Of a stretch of 13,649 nt of DNA, positions 7,610-13,649 are shown in pieces (position 1 is the first letter of the stretch; each line of letters begins with the position of its first letter). The notes beneath the pieces are model-generated. The model did not search any database, was not told the origin of the DNA, and saw only the letters and a list, made by a program, of their open reading frames with translations. The position numbers and the translations under genes were made by a program. Location of the stretch: NCBI GenBank assembly GCA_937928585.1, contig CALEZK010000629.1, positions 1-13,649 on the forward strand, read 5' to 3'. This DNA is from an uncultured bacterium. GTDB lineage: Bacteria; Hydrogenedentota; Hydrogenedentia; Hydrogenedentales; SLHB01.

Positions 7610-8266
7610 TTATTCGGCTGGGGGGGCTTCCGCGGCGGTTTTGCGTTTGTTTAGCCATGCGCGTCCGAATTCGAATACGGCGGGCAGGACCGAGATGATG
7701 ATGATGGCGACGACGACGATGGAGAAGTTGTCTTTTACGATGGGTACATTTGCGAAGAAGTATCCGCCCAGGGTAAGCGAGAAAACCCAGAGCAATCCGC
7801 CGACGATATTGTAGGTGAGGAATTTGGGGTAGCTCATGCTGCCGACGCCCGCGACGAACGGCGCGAAGGTGCGGACGATGGGCACGAAGCGCGCGATGAT
7901 GATGGTGGAGGGGCCGTAGCGTTCGTAGAATTCGTGCGTGCGCTCGATGTGCTTCGGGTTGATGAAGCGGGCCTTCTCGCCAAAGATCTGGCCGAGCTTA
8001 TAGTTCACGCTGTCGCCGATGATGGCGGCGATGGACAGCGAAATCAGCAGGATCCAGATGTCCAGTGAACCGTTTGCGGCGAAGACGCCCGCCGCAAAGA
8101 GCAGCGAATCCCCCGGTAGAAACGGCGTAACGACGAGGCCGGTCTCGCAGAAGACGATCACAAACAGGATGACGTGGGTGAACACGCCATACTCGGAGAT
8201 GATCGAGGTCAGGTGTTTGTCGAGGTGGAGGAAGAGATCGATGAACTGCTTGATGAGATCTATCAA
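7610..8266 (-). CDS. DedA family integral membrane protein
   Basis: This 218-residue protein has several hydrophobic segments, at about 31-49, 70-87, 150-172 and 182-198, so it sits in the cytoplasmic membrane. Family landmarks are Glu41 in FCETGLVVTPFLPGDSLLF, Asp53 in PGDS, GDSVNYKLGQIFG, and Arg126 and Arg132 in IIARFVPIVRTFAPFVAG. Acidic and arginine residues at these places are required in E. coli YqjA/YghB. DedA proteins are linked to membrane potential, drug tolerance and, more recently, lipid-carrier flipping (for example recycling of undecaprenyl phosphate). Which role applies here is not shown. The start is TTG: AAAGGGA lies about 6 nt upstream and no ATG is available in frame nearby. 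The C-terminal tail (KRKTAAEAPPAE) is cytoplasmic-looking. It is a single-gene unit, divergent from the glycosyltransferase operon. Confidence 0.95.
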   Translation of the reverse strand: MIDLIKQFIDLFLHLDKHLTSIISEYGVFTHVILFVIVFCETGLVVTPFLPGDSLLFAAGVFAANGSLDIWILLISLSIAAIIGDSVNYKLGQIFGEKARFINPKHIERTHEFYERYGPSTIIIARFVPIVRTFAPFVAGVGSMSYPKFLTYNIVGGLLWVFSLTLGGYFFANVPIVKDNFSIVVVAIIIISVLPAVFEFGRAWLNKRKTAAEAPPAE

Positions 8267-8309
8267 CGTAATTCCCTTTGCGATGCACGGCTTCCAGTAA
8301 CCGGGCGGG

Positions 8310-8345
8310 AGTATACCGAATTTGGGGTGTTTATTCCGAATTCGG
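8310..8345 (-). promoter_or_regulatory. Possible DedA promoter with repeated CCGAATT boxes
   Basis: On the minus strand a -10-like TATACT lies at 8310-8315, which would start transcription near 8303 and give a leader of about 36 nt. The -35 region is poor. The plus-strand heptamer CCGAATT occurs at 8316-8322 and again at 8336-8342, exactly 20 bp apart (about two helical turns). The second copy is part of a perfect palindrome CCGAATTCGG (8336-8345). This arrangement around the -10/-35 could be an operator for an unknown regulator. Low certainty: the elements are short. Confidence 0.3.
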
Positions 8346-8390
8346 CGGACGAGGGGGCGACGCGCGGTTATACGGCGGGCTTAGCTGGCG

Positions 8391-8420
8391 TTGATTCGCC
8401 GCGCGGGCAGTCCGTATCAT
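8391..8420 (+). promoter_or_regulatory. Possible promoter of the glycosyltransferase operon
   Basis: A -35 TTGATT (8391-8396) and a -10 TATCAT (8415-8420) are 18 bp apart. Transcription would begin near 8427. If it is real, the ATG at 8419 lies inside the promoter and cannot be the start codon, which supports a GTG start at 8479. Confidence 0.4.
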
Positions 8421-8478
8421 GGCGGTGTATGTTTATACGAGTACATTTTGCGCATGGTTGCGGACAGTGGAAGCGGCC

Positions 8479-10845
8479 GTGAACGCGAATTCACTGCGCG
8501 CGCTGGATGAGCGCATTCCTCCCGTGCGTGGCTTGGTCGCGCTCCATAATAAATGGGGCAGCGCATTCGGCGAAATCGATCTGCGGCGATGGTTGCGGTT
8601 GAACCGCGTTGTTTTTAACGTGGAGAAGTGCGACGTGATCGCGCACGGGGCGGAGGCGCCCCGGATCGCGGGGTTGATGGAGTCGGCGCGAGAATGGGGG
8701 CTGGGCCTGTCCCTGCGGACGGATTGCACCGCGCCTGCGCCTGCGCTGAAGGGTTTGGCGGACGCAGGGTTGTTGGACGTTTTTCTCGCGCCCACGAGTC
8801 CGGATGCGCCACAACTGGCTTCCTGGCTGGCGGCATGCCGCGATGCGGGGTTGCCGGTTCGGCTGCAGATTCCCGCGACGATTGCCGCGCCGTTCGACGT
8901 GGACGCGTTCGTGACGCGGGCGCAATCGCATGGCGTGCGGGCGGTGCATGTCGCGGCGTTCGATGCGTTCACGCCACCGGCGCGCGGGGCACACCAGGAC
9001 CAAAGCCGCGGAGCGCTTCAGGCGATGCAGTCGCTCGCGCGCGCGTTGGAAGCGGCGGGGATCGAGTGCAACCTGGTTGGCATTCCCTTTTGCCAGGTGG
9101 AGGATGATGCCCGCGCGAACGTGCAGAATACGCGGCAGTATCATCTTGATCATCAGCATTACACGAAGGCGAGTTACGAGCAGGCACTGAATCTCTACCG
9201 CAACGCGCCCGCGGCCGTGAGCAAGATTGTGCTCATCCTACTGGCGCGATCCACTTTTCAACGCAGTTTTGTCGATGCGGTGCTGCTGCGGCTGTTGCTG
9301 CATATGCGGCTGGTGTATGGGTGGTCGGTGGCGCTGCACAAACTGACGCGTCACTTGCGTAATCGCTATTTGAAGCCGCGGGTCAGCGGGCAGACGATCG
9401 AAGAGGTTGCCCGAGAGATTGAAAAAGTTCGGGCGCAGGATGCGGCGTCGCTGGGTCCGGTATGCGGGGCGTGCAGTTTGCGGCAAATCTGCGATCACGG
9501 GGGCGCGGAGTTTTCGCGGGCGCTTCCCGGATTGCAGTTGAAGGCGATTCCCGGGGATTTGATCGTATCGCCGATGCATTTTGCGCTGGCGCAACCGAAG
9601 TATTACGACGCGATTGACACGGAACGGCTGAAGCGCAGCGATGGGCATGAAGCGCTGGTGCAGGAAGCGGGCGCGGTGGTGGCGAACCGTCCGCCGGACC
9701 GCCAGATCATGCCGTATGAATACACGGTTGAGAATGCGCCCTATGATCACCTCGAAGGCGGTGTGCGCTGGCATTCAATAACGAACACCGAGAAACTGAG
9801 TTCGCCGCTCGAACATGTGGAACCGCCGTTTACCTTGAGCGTTACATTTGGCGGGGGGATCGCGGAGTACATCGGGTTCAGCTTTGGACGTCATTGCAAG
9901 CTGCTGTGTCCGATGGAGGGGTATCGGCACACGGTCGTGCTGCATGTCGCGGCGGACGGTCACTATGTGTTGTTGCGCGATGGCAAGCCGGTGCGACCGG
10001 TCGAATTCGAGGGGATGTTCTACGTGCCGTTGCGGCTTGCGGGCCGGCTGGAACCGCGCATTGCGATATGGAATGTTGACGCGCAGATCGTGACGCAGTT
10101 CGTGAAGATTTGGCGGGGCGAGCATACGCACGCGCCGCGCGCGGACGGCGTAAAGTTTTCGATTGTGATAGTCAACACGCGGTACGCGCGGCGGCTTCAG
10201 GCGGTGCTGCGAAGCATTGCGCAGCAACGGGAGATCGATCTCGCGAAATTGGAAGTGATCGTTTGTTACGTTCCCGGGCTTGATGCTACGGACGATCTTA
10301 TCGACAGCATGCGGCTTGCGTATCCGGGGTTGCGGATTTTGCGTTCGCCGTTTCCGGCGCAGAACACGAATTCAAAAGGCTTCATGATCAATGAGTCCGT
10401 GAGCATGGCGTCGGGAGCGTGGGTCGTGTTGATGGACGCGGACATCATTATCGCGCCGAACATGTTTGCGAGAATCGATGCGCTCGGCGACGATGCGAAG
10501 TTCGTTGCGCCGGACGGCCGCCTTATGTTGAGCACGGAGACGACCGCGAAGATACTCGTTGGCGAGATTCGGCCTTGGGAACAGTGGGACGAGTTGGTGA
10601 ACAGCGGGGGAGAGTACCGGTACCGTGAGGCGCATGGCGTGCCTGTTGGGTTCTTTCAATGTTTCCGGCGGGAGTTCATTCAGGAAGTGAAGTACGCGGA
10701 ATTGGATCACTTCGAGGGCGCGGACATGTGGTTTGGGATGGCGTTGCAAGGGCGCTATGGCAAAGAGACGCGTCTCTCGGGCATTCCGGTGCTGCATCTC
10801 GATCACGGCGGCAGCCAATGGTACGGGACAACAAAACATTGGTAG
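8479..10845 (+). CDS. Radical-SAM-like (degenerate) / family 2 glycosyltransferase fusion protein
   Basis: Three parts are visible; numbering is from the GTG at 8479. Residues 1 to about 320 read like a radical-SAM barrel, with alternating strands and helices (MESAREWGLGLSLRTDC, LADAGLLDVFLAPTS, AGLPVRLQIPATI, IECNLVGIPFCQ), but the CxxxCxxC cluster motif is absent; LHNKWGS stands where it would be. A Cys329-x2-Cys332-x5-Cys338 motif (CGACSLRQIC) resembles the tail cluster site of such enzymes. About 435-545 is a beta-rich domain I cannot name. From about 559 to the end is a GT-A glycosyltransferase, with VKFSIVIVNTRYARRL, the metal-binding VLMDADII and FEGADMWFGMAL, expected to use a nucleotide sugar. 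No membrane segment is evident. The frame opens further to an ATG at 8419, which lacks a ribosome site; the GTG has GGAAG 5 nt upstream. The start is about 55:45 in favour of 8479. Confidence 0.82.
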   Translation: MNANSLRALDERIPPVRGLVALHNKWGSAFGEIDLRRWLRLNRVVFNVEKCDVIAHGAEAPRIAGLMESAREWGLGLSLRTDCTAPAPALKGLADAGLLDVFLAPTSPDAPQLASWLAACRDAGLPVRLQIPATIAAPFDVDAFVTRAQSHGVRAVHVAAFDAFTPPARGAHQDQSRGALQAMQSLARALEAAGIECNLVGIPFCQVEDDARANVQNTRQYHLDHQHYTKASYEQALNLYRNAPAAVSKIVLILLARSTFQRSFVDAVLLRLLLHMRLVYGWSVALHKLTRHLRNRYLKPRVSGQTIEEVAREIEKVRAQDAASLGPVCGACSLRQICDHGGAEFSRALPGLQLKAIPGDLIVSPMHFALAQPKYYDAIDTERLKRSDGHEALVQEAGAVVANRPPDRQIMPYEYTVENAPYDHLEGGVRWHSITNTEKLSSPLEHVEPPFTLSVTFGGGIAEYIGFSFGRHCKLLCPMEGYRHTVVLHVAADGHYVLLRDGKPVRPVEFEGMFYVPLRLAGRLEPRIAIWNVDAQIVTQFVKIWRGEHTHAPRADGVKFSIVIVNTRYARRLQAVLRSIAQQREIDLAKLEVIVCYVPGLDATDDLIDSMRLAYPGLRILRSPFPAQNTNSKGFMINESVSMASGAWVVLMDADIIIAPNMFARIDALGDDAKFVAPDGRLMLSTETTAKILVGEIRPWEQWDELVNSGGEYRYREAHGVPVGFFQCFRREFIQEVKYAELDHFEGADMWFGMALQGRYGKETRLSGIPVLHLDHGGSQWYGTTKHW

Positions 10846-11918
10846 CGCGCCGTGTTTCCGGCTTGGCCGGATGCGCGTATTGGCGAGACGTGCTGCGTGT
10901 TATCGCGTTTGGCGTTTGCGGCATTGCCGCGATGGCCGCGGAAGCGGAGCGTCCCGTGCTTACCATATCTGACGACCGTTTTGTTGTGAACGGTGAACCC
11001 CGCTTCCTCGTCTTCGTTGCGTATTTCGACGCGCTGCGCGCTTCCGCGGAAACCTTGGAAGCAGACTTCAACTTTCTGCGCGCTGTTGGGGTGGATGGAA
11101 TACGCATCTTTCCAAACTGGTGGAACTGGGCGAACATGCGCCAATTTCCGGAGGACACCGTTGTCGACGGGAATGGGGAACTGCGCCCTGACCGCTTATC
11201 GAAACTCGTTGAGGTGGTCGAGACTGCGGGAAAGCACGCGCTCGTGGTTGACGTTTCGCTGGCGTACGAGACCGTTGGTGGATTGTCGACGTTGCGGGAG
11301 GAAGACCTCGGGAAATCTCAGGGCGCGCTTCCCGTCATCCACGTCGATATGCGGAAACATGAAAAGGCCGTCGCGTCCTTGGCGCGGCATTTGCAATCGC
11401 ACCGGCATATTTTCATCGACATCCAGAATGAGTTCAACGGACGGATAACGCATTTGGAACAGGAAGAAGTGGCGCGACTGCGTGATGCGATTAAGAAGGC
11501 CGATCCCGATAGGCTTGTGACCGCGTCGCTTGCAAATGAGATCGGACCCGAAGCGGTTGCGCGTGTGTCGAATGAGCTTGGGTTGGACGTCGTGGGGTGG
11601 CACGAATCCCGCAATCCGTGGCGATACGATGCCATGGATGAACTGACGCGACAGGCGAAGGCGGTGACCCGCAAACCGATTTATCTCGGCGAGCCTGCGT
11701 ACATGGGCGATGAATACTCCGTGGAAAACTTTATAACCGCGGTGAGCAAGGCAAAGCAGGGCGGCGCTGCCGCGTGGACGTTTCATACGCAGAGCGGATT
11801 CGATCTTTCGCGGCAGCCGTTGACGGCGTTGCTGACGAAAGACGAGAAAGCCTTTCTGGAATCATTCAAGTCTCGCGTCGATAAAGTCGCGTGGGGTCGC
11901 GCGGGCGCCGACGCGTGA
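10818..11918 (+). CDS. Exported glycoside-hydrolase-like TIM-barrel protein (clan GH-A, GH5-like)
   Basis: It is 366 residues from the ATG. A hydrophobic stretch VLRVIAFGVCGIAAMAAEA (about 25-43) looks like a signal peptide with cleavage near AMA-AEA, so the mature protein is probably exported. A TIM barrel follows. FLRAVGVDGIRIFPNWWNW is a typical strand-2 region, Glu205 in FIDIQNEFNG fits the acid/base after strand 4, and Glu292 in IYLGEPAYMG fits the nucleophile after strand 7. Clan A enzymes cut or transfer beta-linked sugars; the substrate is not predictable. The ATG overlaps the glycosyltransferase gene by 28 bp. A GTG at 10890 would give a cleaner, shorter signal peptide and is a real alternative start. 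Its place behind a glycosyltransferase suggests it trims or processes the glycan made by that gene's product. Confidence 0.82.
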   Translation: MVRDNKTLVARRVSGLAGCAYWRDVLRVIAFGVCGIAAMAAEAERPVLTISDDRFVVNGEPRFLVFVAYFDALRASAETLEADFNFLRAVGVDGIRIFPNWWNWANMRQFPEDTVVDGNGELRPDRLSKLVEVVETAGKHALVVDVSLAYETVGGLSTLREEDLGKSQGALPVIHVDMRKHEKAVASLARHLQSHRHIFIDIQNEFNGRITHLEQEEVARLRDAIKKADPDRLVTASLANEIGPEAVARVSNELGLDVVGWHESRNPWRYDAMDELTRQAKAVTRKPIYLGEPAYMGDEYSVENFITAVSKAKQGGAAAWTFHTQSGFDLSRQPLTALLTKDEKAFLESFKSRVDKVAWGRAGADA

Positions 11919-12373
11919 CGACGATATACGTCGATGCGGATGCGTGCCCAGTAAAGAATGAGGTGTACCGCGTCGCGGAACGGCTTGGCGTGCCGGTCAA
12001 GATCGTTGCGAATTCGGGGATGTACGCGCCCGATAAGGATTGGATCGCGTGCGTCATTGTGGGCAACGCCATCGACGCCGCGGACGATTGGATTGCCGAG
12101 AACGCCGCGCGGAACGACGTTGTGGTGACCGATGATATTCCGCTCGCCGCGCGATGCATCAAGAACGGCGCGCGCGTGTTGACGCCGAAGGGAAACGAAT
12201 TCACCGAAGAATCCATCGGCAGCGCGCTCGCAAGCCGGGAAGTGATGTCGCACCTGCGCGAACACGGAAAAATAGGCGGAGGCCCCGCGCCGTTTCAGGA
12301 CAAAGACCGATCACGATTCCTTCAGCGCCTGGATATTATCGTGCGAGCGTGTCTGGTGAGCCGTTTCCAGTAG
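11915..12373 (+). CDS. YaiI/YqxD family protein (UPF0178, DUF188)
   Basis: This 152-residue protein matches the UPF0178 family over its whole length. It opens TTIYVDADACPVKNEVYRVAERLGVPV, the hallmark with Asp7, Asp9 and Cys11, and continues with VVVTDDIPLAARCIKNGARVLTPKGNEFT and GGGPAPFQDKDRSRFLQRLD. The fold is PIN-like with clustered acidic residues, so nuclease activity is often suspected, but the family function is not established. The GTG at 11915 is chosen because it matches the family start (M-T-x-x-V-D-A-D-A-C-P) and overlaps the stop of the upstream gene by 4 bp (GTGA), so translation is probably coupled. A GTG at 11891 would add eight unlikely residues. The 3' end overlaps the convergent dual-OB gene by 52 bp. 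Confidence 0.94.
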   Translation: MTTIYVDADACPVKNEVYRVAERLGVPVKIVANSGMYAPDKDWIACVIVGNAIDAADDWIAENAARNDVVVTDDIPLAARCIKNGARVLTPKGNEFTEESIGSALASREVMSHLREHGKIGGGPAPFQDKDRSRFLQRLDIIVRACLVSRFQ

Positions 12374-13035
12374 TTTTCCGGCGGCAGTTCGATAATGCCT
12401 GCAATCAGTTTCCAGCACGGTGGTGATTCATGCGCTGGCCAGTTGGGTGGGACGAACGGCATGCCGAGGCTAATCGTCAATAGGCATGAGCGTACGGCTT
12501 GATGGCCCGTATTCAGGCGTTCGCAGTAGATGGGATCCGTTATTCGGAGTTGAAGCTGCTTTCCTGCGCTTGAGAACACGCCACACCACTGTCTTCTCCC
12601 TTCAACTTCGGTGCGTGTTGTTTGAAAGTCGTTTACGTGTAGAAGTTGCAAGGTTTTTCGATCGCTCTTTGGCTTGGACTGCAGTTCAGCGATGGTGACG
12701 TACTTTCTGTCGTTGTGTAGTGCGGTCCTGGGGGATTCCGAGTAGCGTAAAAGATGAGCAGCAGTGGCGGTGGCGACGAGGTGCCAATCCCCGGGAAGTA
12801 TGCTGCGATTCTCGCGCTCGAAGCCGAAGTCTGGCCCCCCTTTGGCAAGAGGGATTTCGATTACGTCGAGCAGTTTAGGAAAGTATCCACGAAGCTGAAT
12901 ATGTGCTTTCGTTATGCGGCCATCATGGAGATCGGAAACAGGCCGAACCCAATTCCCTGTCTCTGGCTCTATTCCTGCGATGCAATAGTCCTTACGCTTC
13001 CAGGAGTTCGCAAGCACTATCAGTTTCGTGCCCAT
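12322..13035 (-). CDS. Dual OB-fold-like domain protein
   Basis: This 237-residue protein resembles proteins annotated as dual-OB domain proteins. The first half has KLIVLANSWKRKDYCIAGIE, then ETGNWVRPVS and FPKLLDVIEIPL. The second half has LQLLHVNDFQ, QLQLRITDP and LLTISLGMPF, and it ends PCWKLIAGIIEL, so two beta-barrel units seem likely. OB folds bind nucleic acid or oligomers, so a nucleic-acid-related role is a reasonable guess but is not shown. It is probably soluble: no signal or membrane segment is seen. The ATG overlaps the DUF488 stop by one base (TAATG) and has no ribosome site of its own, so it should be translated by coupling. The open frame extends upstream to 13128, but that part only shadows DUF488. 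Its 3' end lies inside the convergent YaiI gene. Confidence 0.82.
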   Translation of the reverse strand: MGTKLIVLANSWKRKDYCIAGIEPETGNWVRPVSDLHDGRITKAHIQLRGYFPKLLDVIEIPLAKGGPDFGFERENRSILPGDWHLVATATAAHLLRYSESPRTALHNDRKYVTIAELQSKPKSDRKTLQLLHVNDFQTTRTEVEGRRQWCGVFSSAGKQLQLRITDPIYCERLNTGHQAVRSCLLTISLGMPFVPPNWPAHESPPCWKLIAGIIELPPENYWKRLTRHARTIISRR

Positions 13036-13469
13036 TACAGATGGACGATGCGCGCGCCGGGCCAATGTTTGCCAAAGTATTCGGCTGCCAGGCGTCTGTG
13101 GCAGTGATCGGGAGCGTCTTCGCTGCACAATAGACAGCCCGCATCTAGCAGGCCTTTGGATATCGATTGAGCCACATCGCGGGAGTCAATCAATGTATTG
13201 AATTGATGTTCGTATTCGGCCCATGAAATTCTGGAATTCTTATAGTCGTCGAGCATTTCCTGGGTTGGGGCGAGTTCGGGAAGGTGGATGTACTCAATCT
13301 CGCAAATGGACCGAAGGAAATACTTCAGATCTTTTGCCTTTGCGAAGCCGGCGAGTTGCGAAGTGTTGTTCAGGCGTACATCCAGAACGCGTTTTACGTT
13401 CGCGTTTTGAAGGCGTGAGAAGAAATCCTGCGCGGATTTCTTCGTGAAGCCTATTGTGAAGATGGTCAT
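13035..13469 (-). CDS. DUF488 domain protein
   Basis: At 144 residues, this is a compact DUF488 protein. The family signatures are IFTIGFTKKSAQDFFSRL at the start, VLDVRLNNTS (about 28-37), a hydrophobic YIHLPELAPT, and the C-terminal LLCSEDAPDHCHRRLAAEYF with Cys115, Cys123, His124, Arg125 and Arg126. The Cys/His/Arg cluster is conserved in the family and probably forms its active or binding site. The biochemical function of the family is unknown. The ATG overlaps the end of the upstream gene (ATGA, 4 bp) and the stop overlaps the dual-OB start (TAATG), so it sits in the middle of a coupled operon. Confidence 0.92.
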   Translation of the reverse strand: MTIFTIGFTKKSAQDFFSRLQNANVKRVLDVRLNNTSQLAGFAKAKDLKYFLRSICEIEYIHLPELAPTQEMLDDYKNSRISWAEYEHQFNTLIDSRDVAQSISKGLLDAGCLLCSEDAPDHCHRRLAAEYFGKHWPGARIVHL

Positions 13470-13648
13470 GTTTTCAGCGGGGCTTTTCGGAATGCGATTC
13501 GTTCGGACTGAAGGTCATAGGCGCGTTCGACGATGCCCTCGGGTGTGTTCAGTTGGCCGAACAGTTCGGGGTTGAGATTGTGCGCTGTGATTAGTCTTTG
13601 CAGCGCGGCATCGTGAGTTTCCACTGTGCCGTCGTTGAGAATATGGGA
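13466..13648 (-). CDS. C-terminal fragment of an unknown protein, cut by the window edge
   Basis: The minus strand is open from the right edge to a TGA at 13466-13468, giving 60 residues that end FRKAPLKT. Composition and codon use look coding: a mostly helical, charged segment (DAALQRLITAHNLNPELFGQL, then PEGIVERAYDLQSERIAF). I do not recognise the family from this tail. The stop overlaps the DUF488 ATG by 4 bp, so this is the upstream member of the same operon and the natural partner of the DUF488 and dual-OB proteins. Confidence 0.7.
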   Translation of the reverse strand, partial: SHILNDGTVETHDAALQRLITAHNLNPELFGQLNTPEGIVERAYDLQSERIAFRKAPLKT

Positions 13649-13649
13649 G

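Noticed and set aside
8419..8478. Upstream ATG start for the glycosyltransferase fusion
   Set aside because: Not fully excluded: it lacks a ribosome site, overlaps a promoter-like -10, and the codons before 8479 have weaker G/C third-position bias than the rest of the gene.

Overview
The window is a GC-rich, gene-dense stretch of bacterial chromosome. It carries eleven complete protein genes and one gene fragment cut by the right edge. I see no rRNA, tRNA, insertion sequence or true CRISPR array. The mix of ATG, GTG and TTG starts, short overlaps between genes and simple GGAG-type ribosome sites fits a Gram-negative-like bacterium. The gene mix resembles environmental genomes of the Planctomycetes/Hydrogenedentes kind, but that placement is an impression and not a proof.

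Left block, minus strand, 7354 down to 199: six genes read in one direction and probably form an operon. In transcription order they are a Gfo/Idh/MocA oxidoreductase, 3-dehydroquinate synthase (aroB), a TPR protein, an unrecognised 210-residue protein, a fusion of a circularly permuted ATP-grasp with an alpha-E domain, and a transglutaminase-like protein. A good sigma70-like promoter (TTGCCA, 18 bp, TAGAAT) precedes the first gene. The last two genes overlap by 4 bp and form the known but poorly understood ATP-grasp/alpha-E/transglutaminase amide-ligation module. An extended -10 in front of them suggests they may also be transcribed separately. Beyond the last gene, the left edge holds an array of about 19 hexanucleotide units.

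Middle: a DedA-family membrane protein (minus strand, TTG start) is followed by a perfect hairpin and is divergent from a plus-strand operon. That operon starts with an unusual large protein. It looks like a radical-SAM-type barrel that has lost its cluster motif but kept a Cys-x2-Cys-x5-Cys tail motif, fused to a family 2 glycosyltransferase. It is followed by an exported glycoside-hydrolase-like TIM barrel and a YaiI/UPF0178 protein, with overlaps of 28 and 4 bp. The first two suggest glycan synthesis and processing at the cell surface.

Right block, minus strand: the tail of an unknown gene, a DUF488 protein and a protein resembling the dual-OB family overlap by 4 and 1 bp, making a tight operon that continues past the window. 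Its last gene ends inside the 3' end of the YaiI gene (52 bp tail-to-tail overlap).

The strongest candidates for little-described biology are the radical-SAM-like/glycosyltransferase fusion (8479-10845), the DUF488/dual-OB operon (12322-13649), and the unknown 210-residue protein linked to the amide-ligation module.
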